NCBI GenBank assembly: GCA_029962745.1
Contig: CM057153.1
Span: 5,575,855-5,639,854 of the forward strand
Length of the DNA: 64,000 nt
Source of the DNA: Echinometra lucunter
Taxonomy: Eukaryota > Echinodermata > Echinoidea > Camarodonta > Echinometridae
Reading direction: 5' to 3'
Part shown: piece by piece, positions 47,915 to 58,572 of the stretch
How positions within the stretch are numbered: the first letter of the stretch is position 1
How the letters are laid out: the number at the start of each line of letters is the position of its first letter
Notes under the pieces: generated by a model
What the model was told of the DNA's origin: nothing
What the model saw: only the letters and a program-made list of their open reading frames with translations
The model's database searches: none
Program-made: the position numbers and the translations under genes

Positions 47915-50900
47915 CTGGTTTGTGTTAAAAGAGAAAAGTGACAAGTTATCAGTATACACAGAAATTAACAGGTGCAAGTGCAAAAGATTCATCTATACCA
48001 TCTCTCTCATAACACAACAGCTTTCAGACTCCATGGAGGGGGGATCTTCGATTTTAATCTTGAGAAAATGTCTAAAATACTGTAAACTTAACCATTGTAA
48101 TAGAATGAAACATGCAGCCAATTTTCAATTTCATTTACCCCCATGTTCATCTCTCTGTCACCGGTAATCAAAAATGCAAATATATCATGCCTTTGTGCCT
48201 GTTTACTGTTTGCCTCCTTACCTGCCGGTATGCTTGCCTGCCTCCCTCCCTCCTCCAGCCCTCCCTCTCTCCCCAACATGCCACATCCATCCCCTCCTTC
48301 CCTCCCTCTCTCCCTCCCCCTTCCCTGCCTCCCCTTCCCTACCTCTCTTCCTTACCTCCCCTCCATGCCTCCCTCTATGACCCTCCCCTGCTTATCTCCC
48401 TCCCCTGCCTATCTCCCTCCCCTGCCTATCTCCCTCCCCTGCCTATCTCCCTCCCCTGCCTATCTCCCTCCCCTGCCTATCTCCCTCCCCTGCCTGCCTC
48501 CCTTCATCTTTCTCTCACATCATCCTTACCTGGTTCAGGTCCTGACCAGATGGTACTTTTCCTTCCAGTTCAAGAAACACTTCATAGTGGGGAGACTTGC
48601 CAGATGCTGATGACAACAATAAAGATATCAGAAATCATAATCATAAACAAATCTGTACATACAGGCTGCTTGAAGAAAACAGAGAAAACATATAAAACAA
48701 GAAAGGGTACCTTTAATAAATTTGGTGAATGTAAAGAGCAGGTATGCCTCGACAAATTGCTCAAAGAAAAAAAAAGGGGGATAGTGCCCCTGATAACAAA
48801 CACAGTTATACTGACTCACTTAACTGCTTTGGATATGTGAATGTACCTGTACTATTAAACAAGCACCAACTGCATAGCTCTGCTTTTCTGCACAAACTAT
48901 AGTGTCCAGCTAGAGTTTATCAAACTTTTCACTATTTATTCAAACTGACTTAGCCATTTACCTACAGGTATATGATAATATGAATGATGTAGCTCCTGTA
49001 TCCTGTATTAGAACATTTGGGGACAAAATGTGTTATAAATGTGTTATCAAATAAACAAAATTTGTACTTTTTTCCAATAGGTAAGAATATCTCAAGATAG
49101 CAAACCTTGCGAAGCACATACCTTTCTCTTTCAGTAAAGGACTCTCTACAGTTGAGTAGTCAACAAGGGACACCTCACCCCAGTCATCAAGAGTCTTCTG
49201 TATCGTCTTGTAGATCACATCCTCAGATGTCTTCTCTCCTCTCAGGTTGAGCAACTGTCCTTGCCTAAACAGTAAAAAAAAAAAGAGAAAAAAAATATGC
49301 CAACCCTTCACTCACATACACCAAAAGTCTGCATACAGCTCTTATCAGCATGTCATAAATGGATACTACTGGATTTAAGAGCAAGTGGTAATATATGTAC
49401 CGGTATACATGTATATAAAAACATATTAGCATCGATGAGGTTATATCCAAAAGATCTCACAAGAGTAGAGGACAGGAAAAGGTGAATAAAAATGGCTAAA
49501 TTCCTCACCTGATTGGTGGGCGGAGGCATATAAAATAAACACCATCACCACCAACAGCCTCATATAATGGTCTGACTGCATCCCCATACGAAATCCGACC
49601 CAATAACATCATTATTACCAACTGACTCACCTGTACAAGAACTCTACAACAGGGGCTTTGTTGTAGAAGTCGGTGACACGGACCACGTCCCCAAAGCGAT
49701 AGCGGTAGAAGCCACTCATGTTAGTCAGCACAAGCTCATACGTGGCTCCTTTTTCAACTTGGTCCATTAACAGGGTAGAAGGTTGATCTTCATCACTGTA
49801 AATATGACACAAAGAATATCAGACAAAAACTGCAAACAAACTTAGCAAAAATTCTTTTGTTTTTTGTAAAGGTATTTACACAGCTTTAATTTAAATTCTG
49901 AGCATTTGCCCATATTCAAGAAATTCTAATGAAAGATTTTGGGTTCCTCTGGATTTGGTCTAATAATCCTTATCCTTCGGCCAGAATTTAATATGAAATG
50001 TTGATCATGGACTAAATGGGAGTCCTGATATACCAATACTAATTTAATCAATCAACATATATGATGTGTTTATGCATCACATCTACTTCTATGGAACCAG
50101 AATTACGAAAAAGCAGCCTTCAGACTAATCAATTTAAAACAAACAGTCCTCAGACTATTTAAAAAGGTTATATGAAATTAAATAAATATAAGGCAATCTC
50201 ATTTTCATTGAAACTTGGCAGTGAAAGGCAATTTGTTTACCTGTTTTCAATTGGTATGAATTCACAGAACATACTCCTAGGGACCAGCACATATCGTCTT
50301 TCTGCATCAAAAGGCCAAATATTGATTCCTATCAAACCTTCACTGGCAGCATACAGGCATGAGTAAATAGGAATATCTGAACAGGAGGAGAAAAATATAT
50401 TTATCAGGTGAATGATAAGAGAGGTCAAATCAATTGGAATGATCACAGAGATTTAACGTTCTCTGGGCTCACATTTAAACTTTGTAGAAACCAATAGAGA
50501 AGAATCAAAACAGCTCACAGTGTTGTACAATTGTGTCTATTGCTGGGAAAACAGCAAAATTCAATATCAGATTCATTCTTCCTTTCCACCCAGAGGTGTC
50601 GTGGTCCAGTGGATAAGTCTCTGGGCTTTGAATCACAAGGTACGGGGTTCGAATCCCTGCCACAGCACTAATGTCCTTTGGCAAGACATTTATCTACATT
50701 TGCCACAGACGACCCAGGTGTAGTAAATGGGTACCTGGTAGGATTTATTCCTTGAATGCACGAAGCGCTACGGTTGCTCGAGCTAAAGCCAGGGTAATAA
50801 TATTCTTGCAGGGCCCTCTGGGAGAACAGTACATAGTACTGAAGAGGCTACCCCGTGTAAACAAGACATATTATCATCATTATTTATTATCAAGAAAAAA

Positions 50901-53900
50901 AAAGTTAATGAGATTTCACATAATGCCGTATTTCAGCTCCCTAAAGTAGGTGCCATATCTTACATTGCTGCAGGAAAAAGTACCATGGGTACCATGGTAT
51001 TTTGACGAAATCACCATCAAAACCATGAAGGTACCATCAAATTACCATAATTTGATGGTAATTTTGTCAAATTACCATATGGTGCCCATGTTACTACATG
51101 TATTTTACAAGGGATGTATTCAATTCAGTAATGGCTACATCACTTAAACTCACAGTCTAACACATTAATTTCATTATATAACAGCCTATATGTCTTTGGA
51201 TTTAAGTAATCAACATGTCATACCTTTGGTGTACTTTTCTCTTAACATATTTCCATAGACCTGAAAAGCACCCGAATCCACAGCTAAGATGACCTGAACA
51301 TTGGGCCATATTCTCTTGGCAATGTTGTCGAAACCTTTCTCAAACTCCTTCCTCAACTCCTCAGCCCTTTCTGGATCAGGACTCAAGAGTGCATTCAGCT
51401 TCTGTCGGATATCTTCTGGAATGTTCAGATCAGGGTTCACCTCTCCCTGTGCAATATCCTGGACCAGCCGTTCCCAGTTTTCTTCCAACTCTATGAAAGC
51501 ATTGTGAATGAGAGGCACGAAGTTTGCCTCAATAGCACCAATCTCGCTGTCTTTCAGTGCAAACAGCAGATGAGCATACAAAGCTTCCCTTTCTGTCATA
51601 ATATCAAAAGCAGGCAGTGGTGTGCTGTACATGTCAATGAACTTCTCGGAGGATTTGGGCGTGGCAGAGTTAGGTCCGATCGGAATGCCCCCTGGAGAGG
51701 TGCGGGACTTGGGGTTGTAGAAGATTTTGAGAGTGCGTCTAAGGTGCTTGGTCTCTGGGATTGCCTTACGCATGGAATCCAGACAGACAGTGACACCATT
51801 CAGCAAGAAGTACATAGTCTGTGCCTTGATCATTGGAACTAGGTTGTGGTGTCCTGATGTCCCTGAGGTAACAGCAAGAATGATGGGATCATCTTTGGTA
51901 AGCACATGGTGCATACCAGAAGCAATTTCCTGGACAAAAGGCTTGTAGTGATTGGCTCTGGTTAGTGGGTGTTTCTGGCAGTATTCCTGAGGTGATGCAA
52001 TCTCAGCAAAGTTGAATTGCTTTCCATAGAGTGTCTCACCTGCTGACTTTAGTCGGGACATTAGAATCTCTGTTTGAACCTGGATGGTTATGAGAAAATT
52101 GTATTAACAGAATTAAGAAAAGGATGGAAATAATTTATTTTTAAAAAGATTTTAAGTGTTGCCTTCGCCTGGTAAATTTAACACATAAGAATTTAGAGAG
52201 CAAGTCTTACTGCTACCACTTAATTTATCATTCACCACAATCCATTTATTCAGCCTTCCATTAAGAAGGCCTTATCTTTAACATTTGGAAATATATGATA
52301 TTCATACAAGGTTTCCTGGAGTCCATAGAGATTCTCTATACTGTATATACCAAAGAGAGCCAATACCTGCATGCATTGCTAAGGATTAACCCACTGAGCA
52401 CGATTTGATTTCAGTATAATATGCATTCTCAAATGACCCTAGCCCGAGGTATCTAAGCTTAGTGTTCACCAAAACTTTGAGAGCGTTAGTGTTAATCACC
52501 TCTTGACAATTTTGAGTGTCCTTGTCCAGTTTCTTTCTCATCCTGCTGCCCACCACCTCAAAGATGCGGTTGGTTGTATACTGCTTGGCAGCAGACTCAA
52601 AGGTGTGGCTACTGGACTTGTGGAGTTTCCTGAAGTCATGACGGATGTACAGACCTGCAGCACAACCTGCTACCACAGGAACCCCAATAACTGTTAACAT
52701 GGAAGAGAAAACAATAAAAAGTCATATAAGTAAAGCAATGATACAATGTTGTATATAGGCCCCAAATGGCTACAATATCTAAAACAATCCAATTAAATCT
52801 TAGTAATATACTGGACAAGTATTTTGGATGATGACTGCTTTTAATATAAAAGAGAATATAAAACAAGAGCAAATTAATTTCTGCATGCAAGTTTCCATGA
52901 AGCTTTTGAAAAGTTAAATCTACCTACAAAGACTCAAGTAGACTCTATAAAAATCTATGTCGAAAAATATTCATGATCAACTGCATAGCCAGGGGTGATT
53001 AGGGCAGTCGCAAAAAAAAATGTCCACTCAAAAAAAAAAAAAAGAGAAAAAAAGTGAGAGAACGAGGGAAGAGAAAGAGCAGACAAGGAACGATGACAAA
53101 AAAATGTCAAACCTTCCGCCCTTCACACGGGAGGGGGAAAACTCTCCCCTCCCTGCACCCTTCCCCTAGGGAGCTCGCTTTCTTTGTGTGCTTATCATCA
53201 CCCCCCCCCCCAAAAAAAAAAAAAAAAATGAAATCCTGGCTATGCCACTGTACATGAGTTACCCACCACTCATTGATTGGATTTACATATGTTGTCAAAA
53301 ATCTGACAACAAAATCAGACAAATCCCATGCTGCATTAAATATCTGGACTCACAAATCCAGGAATTTTTGGCATTNNNNNNNNNNNNNNNNNNNNNNNNN
53401 NNNNNNNNNNNNNNNNNNNNNNNNNNNNNNNNNNNNNNNNNNNNNNNNNNNNNNNNNNNNNNNNNNNNNNNNNNNNNNNNNNNNNNNNNNNNNNNNNNNN
53501 NNNNNNNNNNNNNNNNNNNNNNNNNNNNNNNNNNNNNNNNNNNNNNNNNNNNNNNNNNNNNNNNNNNNNNNNNNNNNNNNNNNNNNNNNNNNNNNNNNNN
53601 NNNNNNNNNNNNNNNNNNNNNNNNNNNNNNNNNNNNNNNNNNNNNNNNNNNNNNNNNNNNNNNNNNNNNNNNNNNNNNNNNNNNNNNNNNNNNNNNNNNN
53701 NNNNNNNNNNNNNNNNNNNNNNNNNNNNNNNNNNNNNNNNNNNNNNNNNNNNNNNNNNNNNNNNNNNNNNNNNNNNNNNNNNNNNNNNNNNNNNNNNNNN
53801 NNNNNNNNNNNNNNNNNNNNNNNNNNNNNNNNNNNNNNNNNNNNNNNNNNNNNNNNNNNNNNNNNNNNNNNNNNNTTTTGTCTTTGGATTAAACAAAAAC

Positions 53901-54199
53901 TATCCATTGATTTGTGCTAATCATCATCAATATTTGTTCTCTAATATTGTCTAACAGTTTGTGCTAAAAGTTAAGAGATTTGCTTGTGAACTTTTTCAAT
54001 TGGCTGTTTATGTCCGGATACTCAACCTGTCCGGACATCCAACAACTGGGTATACTATCCTGCTTAGTCTCAGAGTCAGAGAATCAGTCAAATCTCATCA
54101 CATTCTTCACACTCACACTCACAGTCAATTTCATTTTCATGAAAGTAACTTTAGCCAGGATTAATTACCTGTACCAATGACACGAAGAAATATTCCCAT
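47696..54199 (-). CDS. GHDC: GH3-domain protein (GHDC-like), complete eight-exon gene, 605 codons
   Basis: Exons (minus): 54199-54169, 52690-52500, 52079-51224, 50376-50241, 49795-49631, 49264-49122, 48606-48530 and 47914-47696. Lengths sum to 1818 bases, with matching phase at all seven joins and one stop. The N-terminus MGIFLRVIGTVIGVPVVAGC then AAGLYI is a hydrophobic signal or membrane anchor. The GH3 domain follows: LYGKQFNF (residues about 91-98), the nucleotide-loop motif AVTSGTSG (about 143-150), FNY-like TPLPAFDIMTE, AVDSGAFQVYG, YAASEGLIGINIWP, GFYRYRFGDVV (about 433-443) and IGPIKVHLVKPGTF near the C-terminus. Plant GH3 enzymes adenylate acids and conjugate them to amino acids; the substrate of animal homologues is unknown to me. 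Human GHDC is slightly shorter. Intron 1 holds the assembly gap. Confidence 0.93.
48220..48505 (+). repeat. Pyrimidine-rich tract with a 17-bp minisatellite
   Basis: A CCT/CCCT-rich stretch leads into about seven copies of CCTGCCTATCTCCCTCC (17 bp, 48387-48500). It lies in the last-but-one GHDC-like intron. Open frames across it (Pro/Ser/Leu-rich) are composition artefacts. Confidence 0.9.
48530..48606 (-). CDS. GHDC: GHDC-like exon 7
   Basis: The acceptor is TTGTCATCAG and the donor is AACCAG|GTAAGG. It encodes SGKSPHYEVFLELEGKVPSG QDLNQ, about 25 residues. The 17-bp minisatellite begins just beyond its donor. Confidence 0.9.
49122..49264 (-). CDS. GHDC: GHDC-like exon 6
   Basis: The acceptor is TACTGTTTAG and the donor is GAAAG|GTATGT. 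It encodes QGQLLNLRGEKTSEDVIYKT and then LDDWGEVSLVDYSTVESPLL. Confidence 0.92.
49631..49795 (-). CDS. GHDC: GHDC-like exon 5 (YRYRFGDVV motif)
   Basis: The acceptor is ATATTTACAG and the donor is TACAG|GTGAGT. It encodes the most recognisable GH3 block, GATYELVLTNMSGFYRYRFG followed by DVVRVTDFY. Confidence 0.95.
50241..50376 (-). CDS. GHDC: GHDC-like exon 4
   Basis: The acceptor is CCTGTTCAG and the donor is AACAG|GTAAAC. It encodes IPIYSCLYAASEGLIGINIW and AERRYVLVPRSMFCEFIP. Confidence 0.93.
50592..50885 (+). mobile_element. tRNA-derived SINE, antisense in a GHDC-like intron
   Basis: The tRNA-like head at about 50595-50668 has an A box TGGTCCAGTGG (50602-50612) and a B box GGTTCGAATCC (50646-50656), the spacing of an RNA polymerase III promoter. 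A body follows with ATGTCCTTTGGCAAGACATT and CCCAGGTGTAGTAAATGGGT. It ends with an ATTATCATCATTATTTATTA tail. No tRNA-type acceptor pairing, so it is not a functional tRNA gene. Confidence 0.88.
50975..51085. repeat. TACCAT/ATGGTA-rich interspersed palindromic stretch
   Basis: About ten occurrences of ACCAT or ATGGT in alternating orientation, including GGTACCATGGTA and TTACCATAATTTGATGGTAA. It may be a small repeat. Function unknown. Confidence 0.45.
51224..52079 (-). CDS. GHDC: GHDC-like exon 3 (large, TSGTSG motif)
   Basis: The acceptor is TAACCATCCAG and the donor is CAAAG|GTATGA. 856 bases open throughout. It contains TLYGKQFNFAEI, YKPFVQEIASGMHHVL, ILAVTSGTSGHHNLVPM and the long helical region up to VILAVDSGAFQVYGNM. 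Confidence 0.95.
52500..52690 (-). CDS. GHDC: GHDC-like exon 2 (membrane anchor)
   Basis: The acceptor is CATGTTAACAG and the donor is AAGAG|GTGATT. It encodes IGVPVVAGCAAGLYIRHDFR, then a basic/polar stretch ending RMRKKLDKDTQNCQE. Confidence 0.85.
53376..53875. other. Assembly gap of 500 N
   Basis: Exactly 500 N, so probably a nominal gap size. It lies in intron 1 of the GHDC-like gene. Open frames listed across it are meaningless. Confidence 0.99.
54169..54199 (-). CDS. GHDC: GHDC-like exon 1 (start codon)
   Basis: ATG at 54199-54197 then GIFLRVIGT; the donor is ACAG|GTAATT. Chosen because it gives a hydrophobic N-terminus in phase with exon 2. Separated from exon 2 by the gap, so it rests on splice phase alone. 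Confidence 0.7.
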
Positions 54200-54541
54200 T
54201 TTGATTAAAACAATGACAAATGAAAGTCCCTGACAGCCTGAGTATCCAAATTAACCTCGCCTTCGTCTGTGGGGCTTTGTTACATCAGGTGATGCGCTGT
54301 GATGAGGATCCAGCTAGCTCTGTTCACCCGGCCTGGTACCTCCAACTTGTTAGCTTGCTACTGCACTAGCTATTACGTCCTGCATGCATGCAACAACTGG
54401 GCTGAACCATCGATGGGCTATGTTTTAGTTCAAATTGGGCTGAACGTACCGGTATTTATTTTGTATTTAAAGACGCCATCGAATATTAAAAGCAGCTAGC
54501 TAGCATTTATTCCTGTTCTTCATTGGGAAGAATTCAGATAA
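54200..54541. promoter_or_regulatory. Possible bidirectional promoter between GHDC-like gene and a plus-strand exon
   Basis: A 342-base interval between the GHDC-like ATG (minus) and a candidate plus-strand first exon at 54542. No TATA box was identified. Inferred from the head-to-head arrangement only. Confidence 0.3.
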
Positions 54542-54617
54542 ATGCAAGACGATCGAGACCCAGAAAAGGTTGTCAAGTCAATTATTACTCAAGAGGACAA
54601 CAGTCTGTACATGTTTG
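54542..54617 (+). CDS. Candidate first coding exon of an unknown plus-strand gene
   Basis: ATG at 54542 opens MQDDRDPEKVVKSIITQEDN followed by SLYMF, then a strong GTGAGT donor near 54618. The acidic, low-repeat composition looks coding. No downstream partner exon was recognised; it could be the 5' end of the gene with the ATG at 58360, but the large N-terminal change would remove its membrane anchor position. Not recognised as any family. Confidence 0.35.
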
Positions 54618-54767
54618 TGAGTATATGCCAAATTAGTTTACGCTCTATTAATTATTTTGCGATGATGTGTGACTGAGCTGAGTGTTGTGACGTGTGCAAT
54701 CAATGTGTCCCACACATTGAATTTCATGATGTGTGACTGTGAGTGATTGAGAGTGTATGATTGGGGG

Positions 54768-55563
54768 GACTGGGACCCTTGTCGGTAATCCTGGGTTTTA
54801 GGGGCGTAAAATATATGTATATATTAGCGGCCTCTAACTTCAGCCAAATCATCCCAGCTTACTATGGTCGGCTAAAAGGGCAAATATTCAAATTTGACTG
54901 AGCCGTTTTCATCATTTTTGTCTCGCCTGTTTACTTTTAGCTGATCACAATGCAAGGCTCAGCTAAAACAGGCGAGACAAAAATGATGAAAACGGCTCAG
55001 TCAAATTTGAATATTTGCCCTTTTAGCCGACCATAGTAAGCTAGGATGATTTGGCTGAAGTTAGAGGCCGCTAATATATACATATATTTTACGCCCCTAA
55101 AACCCAGGATTACCCCCTTGTCTGCGCACCTAATATTTCACTTAAAATTGACAAACTTTCCTTTTTGTATTCCTCTAATGGCTGACATCATTTAAATCCT
55201 CATATCCTAGGGAGTACATGGGAGTAACTGTGCCGAAAATCTCATCAAAATGCAAACAAGAACGATGTGATTTTTTCAAGAAAAGCGATGGTGTAAATTT
55301 GATGCTAAAAAGTAAAAAGGAAGGCGCCCTTGGCCTTGTCTGCGCACTCATTTTGGGATTTTTTGCATGAAAGTGGCATTTTCAAGGCATGTGAGTAAAA
55401 AATACATAAAATAGGCATCTTTCGCCCGTTTTTCCTAATTTTTTCAGTGATACATATCGCTAAAATTGATTTAAAGATGATTGTGTTTGTTGCATCTTTT
55501 GTGATGTTAAAATTGCGCAGTTACGCGTATGCGCAGACTTGCCCACTGCGCAGACAAGGGGCA
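54768..55563. mobile_element. Older inverted-repeat element interrupted by the palindromic element
   Basis: Without the 331-bp insertion and one copy of its target duplication, the left flank reads CCCTTGTCTGCGCA. This is mirrored by TGCGCAGACAAGGG at about 55546-55559. The interior has internal copies of GGCCTTGTCTGCGCACT near 55338. So the palindrome landed inside the terminal repeat of this element. Confidence 0.65.
54784..55114. mobile_element. Near-perfect palindromic element, 331 bp, 8-bp target duplication
   Basis: Left arm about 54784-54943 and right arm about 54956-55114 are inverted copies of about 157 bp with only a few differences (for example CCCAGCTTAC versus GTAAGCTAGG) and a short loop. 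The termini are GGTAATCCTGGG and CCCAGGATTACC. The 8-base CCCTTGTC flanks both sides (54776-54783 and 55115-55122). No coding content. Confidence 0.93.
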
Positions 55564-58359
55564 TCAGACCATACGTAAATTGGTCTCGACCCACTCACAC
55601 TTGTGCTCGGTTAGTCAATACTAACCTGCTATAACATGCGATTTCAGAGGCTCCCAATATCAGAGCAGCAGAACAGCTCGTAACACTATTTATAAATACT
55701 TTGAGTGGGACTTTATCTAACTACAAGTTTTCAAAATAATATTGCTTTTAAAAAAAGCCAAGATTAAAAATAATGTTTCTTTCATTTTTACCTTCAACTT
55801 TTGCCTACTATGCTCCTCATATTTTCTACTGTAGTGTTGAAGAAGAAAACATTTACCGGTACCAATTTTTTCCACCTTCACAATAATTGCATAAAACTTG
55901 CCCAGCAGAAAGCACAATTCTTGACAACTCGCCCCACCACCTTGGACAACTCGCCACAGTCAGAGTGTCTACAGTGCAGTGCCGTAGGTGGGAATTTCTT
56001 AAAGTTGCATGATCAACAATATTAAGTTGAATATAATGATCATAGAATATGTCACTGTTGAAATCTAGTAACTATTCTTCTGAAGTATGCAATAACCTAC
56101 TAGGTGTAGGTTATTGCATTCCCAATCAAAGTAATATAACTTGTAGCATGACTTTGTGCAACTTTGATGTTTGTGTACCTTGATTGACCAATTTACACTC
56201 TCAGTCACTCACAGTTTGGACTGGAGAACTGCATTTGTTTGTATTGACTAGCCTGGAGGCTCCTAGAGAGTAAAAAAAAAAACCGCTAGCGCTACTTACT
56301 CTCCATGGAGCCTGGCATTTTTCCCCATCTCGCTAACGTAGTAGTTGTTTCGCCACTTCAAAACAACCCCCTCAAAATCACTTTCCCCATTGGCCACTGA
56401 CAATACCAGCCTTGTATCTAGTATCAGCTGTGGCCTTAATGAACATGACTGACACTTTGGACCAAAAATTTGATATCCGAAAAAGAAAATTTACGCTAAA
56501 ATTGAAGTGGCAAAGCTGGTAAAAACTCACCGGATGTTTACGTTCTCATTACGTCCTTTGTAATCTAGATTTGGTGACTGTCTCGCGCATGTGCAATGAT
56601 GCGCATATAGTTGCATGCGATCTTGCAGATGTTTTCATGAAATTCACGGAACATTTAGCCGTGAATTTCACTTGTCTTTGGGACTGAATGAGTGCAAGAT
56701 TGGTTGATTGATTTTTATGATTGATTGACCTATTGGGTGCATTGATTGACTGACTGACTGATTGGTTGATGTTGCTTGGTCTGCATGACTGCATGCTAAT
56801 ACAGGTATTCTTTTTCTGATTTCCAAAGAATGCCAGATTGAATGGTAAGAACTTGGCTAATATTGATATTTCAAATCAACCATTCAGGTATTCAAATCCT
56901 CTCTCAAGCTTGACATGTTAGAGAGATAAGTCAGAACATACACACAACCAAGGATAAATTGTAAAGGTATCAGAATATGAAAATTTCTAACCCTTTAGAG
57001 TTTACACTAATCTCAGTCCTGATGATGCTACATGTAACCAGAACAAATACCAATTCTTTTCAAGCTCAAAGTTTGCACCCTTTCACAAAAGTTATGTCTG
57101 TTCACTCAAGTGTAGACTGTTTTAAGATTTTTGGATGGCATTTGATGGAAATGACTCTGGGCTATCCACAGGTATGAAAATTTCATGAAAATATTTTGAA
57201 ATGCTCAGATGGTAAGAATTTACCAACTTTTGGGGGACACATTGTATAGAACCATAGTGCTGACCATTAGTCTTGTTGGTGTGAATTTTAGTAGGTCTAC
57301 ATTAGCATTTGCTTTGGTACCTAGTAAAACATAGTCTCTTACTTCCAGTAAAAGTCTTTAAAACCCTCTTGCCATTAACCAACTCCTTTCAATCTTCATG
57401 TTTCATAGACTTAGGATAAAGATATTTGAGCATCATGCCATAATCTCAAATTAAAATATATTGCAATGAAAATGCGATATTTATGGCAAAAAAAAGCAAC
57501 AAATATTTTTGTTACTTTCCAAGGAAGCCTCAGAATTCGCCCCATGAATCTCCACTGCGATTGCAGACTTGCAGTTGACCCGAAACACATCTGCAATGTT
57601 ATCGACTCTGGTAGTTTTTAAATCTGCCATACACGTAGTTTAAGCAACACAGTGATGCAATTGTGCTGTGCACACTGGACACTCTGGCCGCTATCACAAA
57701 TACATGAAACAAATGCCCTCAAACCTTTGTGAGGCAAAAAATAAAGATTTAAAAAAAAAAATAAATAAATAAAATAGAGAGAAGCTGCCTTTTTGTTAGT
57801 GTTTTTCCAGGTGTTTTTGCAAGCACAGTCTCCAGTATCAGAGACTGTATCTCAAATAGGGAAGAGTCGCCCAAATCGGCTGTATGCCTCAACTGATCAA
57901 GTGAAATTTGAAAACAAAAAGTACATGAAAGAAAAGCTGTCGCTACCATGAGCACAAAGAAGTTCTGAGGCCACCTTACAAATAGTCTTTATGATAATTT
58001 CTTCTTGGATTTGTCACTGTTGATGGTTTGATTTCTTCTTTTGATCTTTTGACATTTGTATTTTGGATTAGTCTGTAGATCTTTCTCAGCTTTAGATTAT
58101 ATAGAAGACTCAAAAGACATGAAAGTAAAAACTTTGATGATCAGCACAACACAACAAAGTCCTAGTACCAATAGTATGATTGAAAGAGAATTTACTTGAT
58201 AATTATTCTTTGAGTGAGCTTACTGATTATTCTTTTTATGGACTTGTCAAATGTAGTACTGATGCAAGATGCTACCTGAGCTGTGCTGGGAGAACCAATG
58301 ACAGTACCCTCTATATATCGTTCATGGAGAAGGTTACTGGGCGTTACCATCAAGCCAAG
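55564..58359. other. Intergenic or 5' region of the DUF229 gene; small hairpins, no gene
   Basis: A 13-bp perfect hairpin (TGCAATAACCTAC / GTAGGTTATTGCA, 56087-56119) and an imperfect inverted repeat around GCCTGGAGGCTCC ... GGAGCCTGGC (56252-56320) occur. A TTGATTGA-type simple repeat lies at 56698-56770. No coding exon was supported. Confidence 0.5.
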
Positions 58360-58572
58360 ATGGTGCGTCTAAAGCGTCAGTGCTGCACCCTGCCATTCCT
58401 CTTCAAGAGTTGCGTTCTTCTACTGGCTGTCTCTAGTGTGTTGCTTCTTCTGCAGAGCATCTGGGGCAGTAGCAGTATAGAGGAACGGACAGGGGATGGC
58501 AAGACAGGGCGACTAACCAGCAAGAACATCAACAGTGGTATTCTCATTGAGCGAGAGTACCTACCCAAAGAG
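58360..58572 (+). CDS. DUF229 protein exon 1 (signal anchor)
   Basis: 71 codons from ATG to AAAGAG|GTATTG. An in-frame upstream extension is open to 58180 but lacks a better start, and the transmembrane segment sits correctly when translation begins here. Confidence 0.8.

Noticed and set aside
48112..48840. 242-codon Pro/Ser/Leu-rich frame, and an overlapping 155-codon frame
   Set aside because: Both translate the pyrimidine-rich minisatellite; the strand opposite carries a real GHDC-like exon.
50595..50668. Candidate tRNA gene
   Set aside because: A and B boxes are present, but the sequence continues into a SINE body and tail and lacks a proper acceptor stem.
53188..53920. Long open frames across the N gap
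   Set aside because: They consist of unknown bases.
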